From NCBI GenBank assembly GCA_002316835.1, contig DCEG01000103.1:1-31313 (forward strand): a stretch of DNA of 31,313 bases, written 5' to 3'. This document shows positions 15,204-22,312 of this stretch, in pieces. Numbering within the stretch: position 1 is the first letter of the stretch; each line of letters starts with the position of its first letter. The stretch comes from Bacteroidales bacterium UBA1035. Lineage in GTDB: Bacteria; Bacteroidota; Bacteroidia; Bacteroidales; Dysgonomonadaceae. The position numbers were made by a program, and so were the translations under genes. Below the pieces are notes generated by a model. That model was not told where the DNA came from and ran no database searches. It saw only the letters and a list, made by a program, of their open reading frames with translations.

Positions 15204-17258
15204 ATGAAAGATTTATTTTCCGATAGTAATATTCAGCCAACCAAGTCCCCTTCAGAGGATTTAGGGGTTAAAGACATAATAGAAAATCTTCGTCTTCAAC
15301 TGCACGAACACAACTACAATTACTACGTGTTGTCAAAACCGACTATTTCCGATTTAGAGTTTGATAAATTGATGAGGCAGTTAATGGATCTGGAGGAACA
15401 ATATCCCGAATTTCACGATCCAAACTCGCCCACAATGCGTGTTGGCAGCGACATCAATAAAAGCTTTGTTCAGGTGCAGCATCGCTATCCGATGCTGTCG
15501 TTACAGAATACCTACACCGAGGGTGAAGTAACCGATTTCTATAACCGCGTGAAACGTTCGTTGAACGAGGATTTCGAAATCGTTTGTGAACTAAAGTTCG
15601 ATGGGACATCTATCTCCCTGGTTTATGAAAACGGCAGATTATCGCAGGCAATTACCCGTGGCGACGGCAAACAAGGCGATGATGTTACTGCCAATGTTCG
15701 TACGATTCGCAACATTCCGTTGGTGCTGAAAGGTGACAATATTCCCGCTTATATTGAAGTGCGCGGAGAAATTTTATTGCCGTGGAATGTTTTTGAAGAA
15801 CTCAACAAAGAGCGCGAAGCGCAGGAAGAACTGCTTTTTGCCAATCCGCGCAATGCTGCATCGGGAACACTTAAGATGCAGGACTCAAAAGTAGTTGCAT
15901 CCCGGAGACTGGAGTCGTATATGTACTACGTAATGGGCGAAAAGTTACCAACAAACAGCCATTTCGAAAATATGGAGCTTGCCCGGAAATGGGGGCTAAA
16001 CGTGTCAAAATCTACAAGAAAATGCAGTTCTTTGGATGAAGTTTTTGAATATTTGAAATATTGGGATGTAGAACGCAAAAATCTATCCGTAGCAACCGAT
16101 GGGATAGTGCTGAAGGTAGATTCATTGTCTCAGCAGCGTAATCTCGGCTCTACATCTAAATTTCCCCGATGGGCTATCGCTTATAAATTCAATGCCGAAC
16201 AAGCGCTTACGCGACTGGAATCCGTTTCTTATCAGGTGGGACGCACCGGAGCTGTTACACCGGTTGCCAATCTCGAGCCCGTTGTGCTGTCCGGAACCAC
16301 CGTAAAACGTGCTTCTTTGTACAACGAAGATGCTATTAATGCGCTCGATCTGCACATCGGCGATATGGTTTACGTGGAGAAAGGCGGCGAAATCATTCCC
16401 AAAATTACCGGAGTTGACAAAGAAGCACGTTTTCTTATCGGAGATAAAGTGCAGTTCGCCAAACGTTGCCCCGATTGTGGTACACCACTGGTGCGAAACG
16501 AAGACGAAGCAGTGCATTATTGCCCCAACAGCGAAGATTGTCCGCCGCAGATAAAAGGCCGTATCGAACATTTTGTAACCCGTAAGGCTATGAACATTAC
16601 CATCGGTCCGGAAACAATCGGGTTGCTTTACGATAGAGGCTTGATTAAAGATGCTGCCGATTTATACGCCTTGAAATTCGAAGATTTGGTGAATTTGGAA
16701 CGTTGGGCAGAAACCAGTGCCAATAATTTGCTGGCAAGCATCGAAAAATCAAAATCCATACCTTACGAAAGAGTTTTGTTCGCTCTCGGAATTCGATTTG
16801 TTGGAGAAACTGTGGCTCAAAAACTTGCATCCGCGTTTCACGATATCGATTTGCTGGCATCGGCAACGGTTGAGCAACTTACGTCGGTAGAAGAAATAGG
16901 CGAACGCATTGCGCAAAGTGTGAAAGACTTTTTCAATAATCCCAAATTCGTGGATTTTGTGAACCGACTTCGTGCAAATGGACTACAATTTGAACTGAGC
17001 GAAGAAACAATGGCTTCCCGAACGGATAAATTGACCGGCTTAACCATCGTTATCAGTGGAACTTTCGAATTGCATTCACGCGACGAATATAAAGCAATGA
17101 TTTTGCAGAACGGAGGAAAAAACAGCGGATCGGTATCGAAAAACACAGATTATATTCTTGCCGGAGACAACATGGGCTCCGCTAAATTGGAAAAAGCGGA
17201 GAAATTAGGGGTGAAAATCATTGATGAAAAAACGTTTTTGGAAATGCTTGGTTTTTAA
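15204..17258 (+). CDS. ligA: NAD-dependent DNA ligase LigA
   Basis: LigA seals nicks in DNA during replication and repair using NAD. The 684-residue protein has every domain in order: Ia (HNYNYYVLSKPTISDLEFD), adenylation domain with KFDG (131-134, Lys131 takes the AMP), OB domain, a zinc site C422-x2-C425, C440, C446, helix-hairpin-helix repeats (about 480-590) and a C-terminal BRCT domain (610-684). The protein carries about 20 extra residues at the N-terminus (DLFSDSNIQPTKSPSEDLG), part of which is encoded by an inverted repeat. The ATG at 15204 comes right after a heptamer array. An internal start nearer residue 21 would need a non-ATG codon (GTT is there), so the extended form is likely real. 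Confidence 0.96.
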   Translation: MKDLFSDSNIQPTKSPSEDLGVKDIIENLRLQLHEHNYNYYVLSKPTISDLEFDKLMRQLMDLEEQYPEFHDPNSPTMRVGSDINKSFVQVQHRYPMLSLQNTYTEGEVTDFYNRVKRSLNEDFEIVCELKFDGTSISLVYENGRLSQAITRGDGKQGDDVTANVRTIRNIPLVLKGDNIPAYIEVRGEILLPWNVFEELNKEREAQEELLFANPRNAASGTLKMQDSKVVASRRLESYMYYVMGEKLPTNSHFENMELARKWGLNVSKSTRKCSSLDEVFEYLKYWDVERKNLSVATDGIVLKVDSLSQQRNLGSTSKFPRWAIAYKFNAEQALTRLESVSYQVGRTGAVTPVANLEPVVLSGTTVKRASLYNEDAINALDLHIGDMVYVEKGGEIIPKITGVDKEARFLIGDKVQFAKRCPDCGTPLVRNEDEAVHYCPNSEDCPPQIKGRIEHFVTRKAMNITIGPETIGLLYDRGLIKDAADLYALKFEDLVNLERWAETSANNLLASIEKSKSIPYERVLFALGIRFVGETVAQKLASAFHDIDLLASATVEQLTSVEEIGERIAQSVKDFFNNPKFVDFVNRLRANGLQFELSEETMASRTDKLTGLTIVISGTFELHSRDEYKAMILQNGGKNSGSVSKNTDYILAGDNMGSAKLEKAEKLGVKIIDEKTFLEMLGF
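15243..15271 (+). repeat. CCCCT/AGGGG inverted repeat inside the ligA start
   Basis: The segment holds CCCCT and AGGGG arms around an 11-base centre (TCAGAGGATTT). The flanks (AAGT before, TTA after) and the core resemble a short sequence I recall as dispersed in many Bacteroidetes genomes between genes. Here it is in frame and encodes roughly KSPSEDLGV of LigA. Confidence 0.4.
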
Positions 17259-17325
17259 TCTTTCTGAACAAACGAAAAACCGAATTTGTTATATAAGGGA
17301 AGTTTAAACTATAAAAAAGAAAAAA

Positions 17326-17838
17326 ATGGAACTCAAGAATTTAACAAGAACCGCATTTATAGCTGCTTTTGCTGCAGGATTAACTTTAATTTCGTGTAAT
17401 AATCCAAGACAGCAAACAACCACAACAGATAAAGATACGGTTGCTATTGTAATTGAAGACGAAAACAAAGTTAAGGACTTTACGGCTTACACGTATGCCG
17501 AAAAAGACAAAGCACTGGCTGATGCCAATGCAGAAATTGATAAACTGAATCAGCGTATTGACGAAATGAAAGCCGATCTTAAAGCCAAATCAAGCGAGTT
17601 GTCGACTGAAGCTAAAGCTGAATACGAAAAATCCATTGCCGCTCTTGAAAAAGAAAGAGATGAATTTAAGGTAGAAGTGGACAAAATTCAGAACAGTACC
17701 GAAGAAAACTGGGAACAGCTTAAGCAAGATGTAAATCGTACCTACAATAAAGTAGCTACAAGCGTTGAAAAAGGCTGGGATAATTTTAAAGAAGGAGTGA
17801 AAGACGTGGTTAATGACGTTGAAAAGAAGCTCAACTAA
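17326..17838 (+). CDS. Coiled-coil lipoprotein of unknown function
   Basis: The 170-residue protein has a signal peptide with lipobox LTLISC (Cys25), then a Thr/Asp-rich linker and a highly charged helical region. Residues about 60-125 (ALADANAEIDKLNQRIDEMK and on) form a predicted coiled coil. The C-terminal part (EENWEQLKQDVNRTYNK, VEKGWDNFKEGVKDVVNDV) forms two related amphipathic helices of the apolipoprotein/YtxH-like type. It should sit in the periplasm, anchored to a membrane. It is separated from ligA by 67 bases and ends at a strong terminator. I know no function for it; an envelope-stress or spacer role is only a guess. Confidence 0.8.
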   Translation: MELKNLTRTAFIAAFAAGLTLISCNNPRQQTTTTDKDTVAIVIEDENKVKDFTAYTYAEKDKALADANAEIDKLNQRIDEMKADLKAKSSELSTEAKAEYEKSIAALEKERDEFKVEVDKIQNSTEENWEQLKQDVNRTYNKVATSVEKGWDNFKEGVKDVVNDVEKKLN

Positions 17839-17869
17839 TTCAGTAAATTAATTTGTATTGAAATTTGGG

Positions 17870-17895
17870 TAGGGGTGTACAGTTGTGCACCCCTA
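17870..17895 (+). terminator. Terminator between convergent lipoprotein and coaC genes
   Basis: An 11-base stem with one G-T pair (TAGGGGTGTAC / GTGCACCCCTA, loop AGTT) is followed on the plus strand by TTTATATT. Its right arm overlaps the TAG stop of coaC (17893-17895), so the hairpin also forms the 3' end of the minus-strand operon. Confidence 0.75.
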
Positions 17896-18423
17896 TTTAT
17901 ATTCCTCAATAATTTTCACAATCTCTTCCCAGGGCAGAAGTTTACCTTTTCCGACATCGCCGCAGGCAAGTTCGCCCTCAGCAGTTTCATAGACATTATA
18001 ACCAAATGATTTTAGTTTTTTAATGTTATCCTGAACGATCGGATTTTCGTACATATAGGTATTCATTGCCGGAAAAATGAGTATAGGACTTCGGGCTGCC
18101 ATGACCGTGGTGGTAAGTATGTCATCGGCAATTCCCGATGCGATTTTTCCGATAATATTGGCTGTGGCAGGCACAATTACAAATAAATCGGCAGCTTTAG
18201 CCAAATCGATATGTTTGGTGTCCCAATCCCGTACCGGGTCAAACATATCAGTGATAACCGGATTGTGCGACATAGTTTTAAAAGTGAGCGGAGTAACAAA
18301 TTCCTGAGCGGATTTTGTCATGATCACTTCTACATTGTAGCCGTCTTTCTTCAGTTGATTGACAACTTCTACAGCTTTATAGCAGGCAATTCCGCCGGTA
18401 ACACCTACAACGATTGTTTTCAT
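17893..18423 (-). CDS. coaC: Phosphopantothenoylcysteine decarboxylase CoaC (stand-alone)
   Basis: CoaC is a flavoprotein that decarboxylates 4'-phosphopantothenoylcysteine to 4'-phosphopantetheine in CoA synthesis. The 176-residue protein has the HFCD-family features: GVTGGIACYKA (7-17), the active-site His71 in HIDLAKAAD, PATANIIGKIASGIADD, PAMNTYMY (118-125) and the flap Cys154 in GELACGDVGKGK. I start at ATG 18423. The open frame extends 59 codons upstream to 18600, but that part overlaps coaB and reads through a heptamer array, giving basic low-complexity residues. There is no CoaB domain at the C-terminus, unlike the usual bacterial CoaBC fusion. It is the last gene of the pan-coa operon, 20 bases after coaB. 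Confidence 0.93.
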   Translation of the reverse strand: MKTIVVGVTGGIACYKAVEVVNQLKKDGYNVEVIMTKSAQEFVTPLTFKTMSHNPVITDMFDPVRDWDTKHIDLAKAADLFVIVPATANIIGKIASGIADDILTTTVMAARSPILIFPAMNTYMYENPIVQDNIKKLKSFGYNVYETAEGELACGDVGKGKLLPWEEIVKIIEEYK

Positions 18424-18430
18424 TTTCTTC

Positions 18431-18465
18431 AGATTTCTTATTTCTAACTTTCGATTCCTTTTATC
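18431..18465 (-). repeat. Degenerate heptamer array at the coaB/coaC junction
   Basis: Five loose 7-base units (AGATTTC, TTATTTC, TAACTTT, CGATTCC, TTTTATC on the plus strand) span the 20-base gap, the stop codon and the last codons of coaB. On the minus strand the words are GAAATCT-like, similar to the array in the DUF2520 gene. Confidence 0.45.
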
Positions 18466-19226
18466 ATTTCTCTTACAATAGTTTCTGCTATTTGCTTTTT
18501 CCCTACCGGACGAGCAATTATTTCGCCGGATTTTATCAAGATCCCGCTGTGGTTTCTCTCCGCTATACGTGATACTTCGTTTGCGAAAACCATATCGCAT
18601 TCGTTTTTCTCGGCCAGGTGGTTGGCAACGTTTATCAGTTCATCTTCCGACACATCTTTCAGTAGTTTAAATCCCACTAAAAAAGTATTTGGATTGTTTT
18701 GCTTGATGACCGGAATCACTTTTTTTGTGCGTTTAAGCCCCATCACAATATTGTCATCCGACGAAATTTTTTCATTTACGTTGTATCGGCTCATCGGATT
18801 TTCAAGAAGTTCTATTACGGTTAATTCATCCGTTCCAAGGTGAACTAAGGAACTGCATATCTCCTGTGCCAATTCATAAACACTTACAGCGTAAGTGAAT
18901 GTGAAATCTGAAATGGCCATGGAATGAATGAAATAATCTATCGGAACTGTTTTTGTCAATTTATCTACTGCATCGTATACGCTTTCTGCATCGGTAACGG
19001 ATATAAATTCTACGAATGGTTTTTGTTTTTCACTTAACTCTTTTCTATATGCTGTTTCGGTGAGAACATAAATTACGCGAAAATCGGTTCGCTTTTTAGT
19101 CTCGAAATAGTCCAAGACAGCTTCCAGACAATGCCAGCCAAGGTTACCCGTACTTACATTAGTCAGTTTTCGTACTCCATCGATATTTTCCGATGTTCCT
19201 CCAGCCGTAATCGCGATGTTGAGCAT
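18444..19226 (-). CDS. coaB: Phosphopantothenate-cysteine ligase CoaB (stand-alone, Streptococcus-like type)
   Basis: CoaB joins cysteine to 4'-phosphopantothenate after nucleotide activation. The 260-residue protein begins NIAITAGGTSENIDGVRKLTN, then STGNLG. It continues with FIHSMAISDFTF, the KISS motif (NEKISSDDN), a GFKLLKDVSEDELI segment and FANEVSRI. This set, especially IDGVRxLTNxSTG, IHSMAxSD and GFKLLxDVxED, follows the monofunctional CoaB of Streptococcus and Enterococcus as I remember it, more than the C-terminal half of E. coli CoaBC. The start is three bases after the panD stop, so translation is probably coupled. It lies before coaC, the reverse of the order in CoaBC, which rules out a simple break of a fusion gene. 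Confidence 0.92.
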   Translation of the reverse strand: MLNIAITAGGTSENIDGVRKLTNVSTGNLGWHCLEAVLDYFETKKRTDFRVIYVLTETAYRKELSEKQKPFVEFISVTDAESVYDAVDKLTKTVPIDYFIHSMAISDFTFTYAVSVYELAQEICSSLVHLGTDELTVIELLENPMSRYNVNEKISSDDNIVMGLKRTKKVIPVIKQNNPNTFLVGFKLLKDVSEDELINVANHLAEKNECDMVFANEVSRIAERNHSGILIKSGEIIARPVGKKQIAETIVREMIKGIES

Positions 19227-19229
19227 AGT

Positions 19230-19586
19230 CTATATTCTTTCTTGGATGCGATTGTTATCATCTAAAATAAAAACTCCGGGTTTATGTTCTTTTGCTTCTT
19301 CAGGCGACATGGATGCATAGGCCATAATGATGATTCTGTCGCCGGGTTGCACCAGGCGGGCTGCCGCTCCGTTAAGGCAGATAATTCCGCTGTTGGCTTC
19401 ACCTTCAATTACGTAGGTCTCAAAACGTGCACCGTTGTTGTTGTTAACCACGCTAACCTTTTCCCAGACCAGAATTCCACTTTGTTCGAGCAGTATTTTG
19501 TCGATAGTGATGCTTCCCGTGTAGTTGAGATTGGCTTCGGTAACGGTGGCTTTGTGAAGTTTTGTTTTTAATAATGTTAATTGCAT
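19230..19586 (-). CDS. panD: Aspartate 1-decarboxylase PanD (proenzyme)
   Basis: PanD makes beta-alanine from aspartate for pantothenate. The 118-residue proenzyme is of normal size. It cleaves itself between Gly24 and Ser25 (NYTGSITID) to form the pyruvoyl group. Lys9 and the NGAAARLVQPGDRIIIMAY segment are conserved family features. The start overlaps the end of panC by 10 bases and the stop is three bases from coaB, so the three are tightly coupled. No separate PanM/PanZ-type activator gene is visible. Confidence 0.95.
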   Translation of the reverse strand: MQLTLLKTKLHKATVTEANLNYTGSITIDKILLEQSGILVWEKVSVVNNNNGARFETYVIEGEANSGIICLNGAAARLVQPGDRIIIMAYASMSPEEAKEHKPGVFILDDNNRIQERI

Positions 19587-20431
19587 TTATTTTTCAGAAT
19601 TATGTTGTCTATTAATCTTGTTTTGCCGAATTTTACAGCTACGGCAGCCAATGCTTTGGCGCCAATTTCTTTTGTTGTTTTTAATGACGGATATTCGTAA
19701 ATGTTCACGTAGTCGATATCGGCGAGCGGCATTTCGTTAATCTTACCGGAAATTATTCCAATGAGTTTTTGCACATCGGTTTCTCCATTTTCAAAAGCCG
19801 ATTTTGCTTCTAATAAAGCTTGATTCAGAACTACTGCCTGTGTTCTTTCGTTTGCAGATAAATAGGTGTTGCGTGAACTCATTGCCAATCCGTTTGCTTC
19901 TCTGACAATAGGGCAAACAATCAGTTCGATATTCATGTGTAAATCGTTTGCCATTTTAATTAAAACGGCAGCTTGTTGGGCATCTTTTTGTCCGAAATAA
20001 GCTCTGTTGGGTTGAACAATATTGAAAAGCATTGTTACAACCGTGGTAACTCCCCTGAAATGCGATGGACGCGATGCGCCACACAGCACTTTTGTTATTT
20101 CCCCCACAACTTCCACAAAAGTGGAACTTCCTGCCGGATACATTTCTTCTACCGAAGGATAGAAAATAACATCTGCACCGGCTCCTGTGGCAAGTTGTTC
20201 GTCTCGCTCAATATTTCTCGGGTACGATTCGAAATCTTCGTTGGGAGCAAATTGTGTGGGATTTACGAAATCGCTTACTACCACGATATCATTATCAGCC
20301 TTTGCTCTGCGAATAAGCGAAAGATGCCCTTCGTGCAGAAATCCCATGGTTGGTACTAAACCGATGGCTTTTCCCGATTTTCGTTGTGAATCGAGATATG
20401 TTCTTAGTTCATTTATGGTTGTAATTATCAT
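19577..20431 (-). CDS. panC: Pantothenate synthetase PanC
   Basis: PanC condenses pantoate with beta-alanine, using ATP through a pantoyl adenylate. The 284-residue protein has the nucleotidyltransferase motif PTMGFLHEGH (27-36), VVSDFVNPTQFAPNEDFESYPR, GAxRPxHFRGVTTVV with the flexible loop, YFGQKDAQQ and the KMSKS-like AMSSRNTYL. Length is normal. It follows panB after an 89-base gap filled mostly by two opposed heptamer arrays, the only sizeable gap in the operon, and overlaps panD. Confidence 0.97.
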   Translation of the reverse strand: MIITTINELRTYLDSQRKSGKAIGLVPTMGFLHEGHLSLIRRAKADNDIVVVSDFVNPTQFAPNEDFESYPRNIERDEQLATGAGADVIFYPSVEEMYPAGSSTFVEVVGEITKVLCGASRPSHFRGVTTVVTMLFNIVQPNRAYFGQKDAQQAAVLIKMANDLHMNIELIVCPIVREANGLAMSSRNTYLSANERTQAVVLNQALLEAKSAFENGETDVQKLIGIISGKINEMPLADIDYVNIYEYPSLKTTKEIGAKALAAVAVKFGKTRLIDNIILKNKCN

Positions 20432-20435
20432 AGTT

Positions 20436-20518
20436 AGCTATTAGCTGTTGGCTATTGGCAAGACAGCACAACATTCCACGAAGGAGCTAATGGCTAAAAG
20501 CCAAAAGCCAACAGCTGA
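20436..20518 (-). repeat. Two opposed heptamer arrays between panB and panC
   Basis: Four units of AGCTATT/GGCTATT type (20436-20463) and five of GAGCTAA/AAGCCAA type (20484-20518), separated by 20 bases. The second set is close to the reverse complement of the first (AGCTGTTGGCT-like words on both strands), so the region can fold into a long imperfect hairpin. It lies in the panB-panC intercistronic gap, where it could stabilise mRNA or attenuate transcription. Confidence 0.6.
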
Positions 20519-20520
20519 TT

Positions 20521-21354
20521 TTAATATAGTTTTTCCAAAATTTCCGAATCCATATCAAACGTATGTTCGTTTGTTGGGAAATTACTGTTTTTTACATCCG
20601 AAATGTAATTTTGAATGGCGGTTGTAATATCTACATTCAATGTTGCATATTGTTTAACAAATTTCGGTACGAAATCGTTGAACATTCCCAACATATCGTT
20701 AATAACGAGTATTTGTCCGTCACAACTATTTCCCGCCCCAATGCCGATTGTTGGGATTTTTATCGATTCTGTTATCAGTTGCGCCAACTTATCGGGAACG
20801 CACTCCAGCGTGATGGCAAAGACACCGGCTTTCTCCAGTAATTTGGCATCCTCCAATATTTTTTTTGCACTTTCTGCGTCTTTTCCCTGTACTTTAAATC
20901 CACCAAAAGCATTTACTGATTGTGGTGTCAATCCGATATGTCCCATTACCGGGATTTGTGCATCAACAATGGCTTTAATAGTTTCTGCAACATTAGCTCC
21001 ACCTTCAATTTTCACGGCTCCGGCTCCACCTTCTTTCACTAATCGTCCGGCGTTTCGTACTGCTTCCTCTTTCGAAATGTGATACGATAAAAAAGGCATA
21101 TCGGTAATTACGAGAGCACGCTTTACTCCCCGAACAACGGCTTTGGTGTGATAAATCATTTCCTCAACGGTAACCGGAAGCGTGGATTCTTGTCCCTGAA
21201 AGACCATTCCCAGCGAATCGCCGATTAATATGGAATCGATTCCGGCTGCATCCACCATCTTGGCCATTGAATAATCGTACGCGGTTAGCATACTGACCTT
21301 GCGATTGTTGTCTTTTGCTTCCTGAAACGATTTTACGGTAAATTTTTTTGTCAT
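20521..21354 (-). CDS. panB: 3-methyl-2-oxobutanoate hydroxymethyltransferase PanB
   Basis: PanB adds a hydroxymethyl group from methylenetetrahydrofolate to alpha-ketoisovalerate, giving ketopantoate. The 277-residue protein has the conserved opening KVSMLTAYDYSMAKMVDAAGID, the metal/substrate segment ILIGDSLGMV, MPFLSYHIS, the KIEGG motif, GHIGLTPQSVNAFGGFKVQG and GIGAGNSCDGQILVINDMLG. Length is normal. It is the second gene of the operon, 49 bases after the DUF2520 gene, with a heptamer array in that gap. Confidence 0.97.
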   Translation of the reverse strand: MTKKFTVKSFQEAKDNNRKVSMLTAYDYSMAKMVDAAGIDSILIGDSLGMVFQGQESTLPVTVEEMIYHTKAVVRGVKRALVITDMPFLSYHISKEEAVRNAGRLVKEGGAGAVKIEGGANVAETIKAIVDAQIPVMGHIGLTPQSVNAFGGFKVQGKDAESAKKILEDAKLLEKAGVFAITLECVPDKLAQLITESIKIPTIGIGAGNSCDGQILVINDMLGMFNDFVPKFVKQYATLNVDITTAIQNYISDVKNSNFPTNEHTFDMDSEILEKLY

Positions 21355-21364
21355 TTTTTTAATT

Positions 21365-21392
21365 GCGAAGAGCGAAGTGCAAAGAGCGTAGA
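21365..21392 (-). repeat. Degenerate heptamer array between the DUF2520 gene and panB
   Basis: Four 7-base units (GCGAAGA, GCGAAGT, GCAAAGA, GCGTAGA) with only one or two differences each, placed 10 bases upstream of the panB ATG. This is among the clearest arrays in the window. Confidence 0.65.
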
Positions 21393-21403
21393 ATAACAGC
21401 CAA

Positions 21404-22264
21404 TTATTCGCCTTCTGATTTCTGATTTCTAATTTCTAATTTCTTCTGATTTTCGTCTTCCAACATTTTTTCCGTTTCTTTTCCCATTAACGTGTATAGT
21501 TCGAGCATTTCGGGCATAAAGGCCTTCAACCTTTCTATGTGCATTTTGACAGTTTTTTGGTCACCACGTTTAATAGGACCGGTTAGTGCTTCTTTACAAT
21601 CTTTATCTTTCAGATTATTGATAACGCTTTCCAGTAGAGGCAACGTTGCTTTTTGAATATCGCTTTTCTCTACACCCGATTTTTCAAAAATTTCATACGA
21701 AGCATTCAGCAATGTTACCAAGTAATTAGATAAAACACATGCCGCAGTGTGGTAAAGCACTTTTTTATTGGAATCGATATAAAGTGTTTTATTTCCGCAT
21801 GCGTTGAAAAAATCAGTTAACCGTTTGTTTCCATTTTTCGATTTCTCAATGCCAAACCAAACTTCATTTAATTTTTCTTTTGCCAAGAAGGGGTCATTGA
21901 AAGCCAAAAGCGGATGAGCACAAGCCGTTTGATAGCCGATTTCTTTCAGCGGTTGTAATATTGCAAGAGAATGTACGCCGCTGGCATGCAAAACTAATTT
22001 TTTGTTTTTATCCAAAATGGGAAGATTGGATATTTGCTGAACAACATTTTTGATTTGGTCATCGGGTGTTGTAATCCAAATCATTTGGCTGTTGCCAATC
22101 AGCGTATCTAACGATGTGCAGGGACAAGATCTGGTTAATTGAGCTGCTTTTTCAGCGCTTTTTGGGTTGCGGCTATAATAACCCTGTATTTCAAAACCTT
22201 TATCTTTGAAATATAACCCCAAAGCGGTTGATACTTTGCCTGCACCTATAAAAGCAATCTTCAT
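21404..22264 (-). CDS. Rossmann/DUF2520 reductase, candidate PanG-type ketopantoate reductase
   Basis: The 286-residue protein has an N-terminal NAD(P)-binding fold (KIAFIGAGKVSTALG, GxGxxxxxxG) and a C-terminal helical DUF2520 domain (HPLLAFNDPF, AACVLSNYLVTLLNASYEI, TGPIKRGD). This family is related to ketopantoate and F420-dependent reductases. The operon order DUF2520-panB-panC-panD equals what I recall for Enterococcus faecalis, where the first gene (PanG) reduces ketopantoate. No PanE or IlvC is in the window, so this protein could fill the step between PanB and PanC. A caution: DUF2520 genes occur in most Bacteroidetes away from pan genes. The start is ATG 22264, one codon after a GTG. 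The last about 13 residues (KKLEIRNQKSEGE) are encoded by a heptamer array. Confidence 0.8.
   Translation of the reverse strand: MKIAFIGAGKVSTALGLYFKDKGFEIQGYYSRNPKSAEKAAQLTRSCPCTSLDTLIGNSQMIWITTPDDQIKNVVQQISNLPILDKNKKLVLHASGVHSLAILQPLKEIGYQTACAHPLLAFNDPFLAKEKLNEVWFGIEKSKNGNKRLTDFFNACGNKTLYIDSNKKVLYHTAACVLSNYLVTLLNASYEIFEKSGVEKSDIQKATLPLLESVINNLKDKDCKEALTGPIKRGDQKTVKMHIERLKAFMPEMLELYTLMGKETEKMLEDENQKKLEIRNQKSEGE
21414..21448 (-). repeat. Heptamer array inside the 3' end of the DUF2520 gene
   Basis: Five units, two pairs identical (TCTGATT twice, TCTAATT twice, then TCTTCTG on the plus strand). It ends eight bases before the stop codon region and is translated into the C-terminal tail. Five units equal 35 bases, so the array is not in codon phase. 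Confidence 0.7.
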
Positions 22265-22293
22265 CACCAGTTTTATATCGCTGTTTTGCGGGG

Positions 22294-22301
22294 CAAAGGT
22301 A
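22294..22301 (-). promoter_or_regulatory. -7 box of the pan-coa operon
   Basis: The minus strand reads TACCTTTG, a perfect TAnnTTTG, 29 bases upstream of the DUF2520 ATG. No clear -33 TTTG is seen. A terminator for the upstream fumarase gene lies just before it, so this is probably the start of the six-gene transcript. Confidence 0.55.
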
Positions 22302-22312
22302 CGAAATATTAT

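Noticed and set aside
16122..16571. 149-residue open frame on the minus strand
   Set aside because: It is the antisense shadow of the ligA OB and zinc region.
18424..18600. 59-codon N-terminal extension of coaC
   Set aside because: It overlaps coaB out of frame, reads through a heptamer array and gives low-complexity basic residues. The CoaC family begins at the ATG at 18423.
17893..19226. coaB and coaC as a broken CoaBC fusion
   Set aside because: The gene order is the reverse of the domain order in CoaBC, and each protein is complete.
20615..21082. 155-residue open frame on the plus strand
   Set aside because: It is antisense to panB, rich in Ser/Pro/Cys in a shadow-like way and has no motif or ribosome-binding site.
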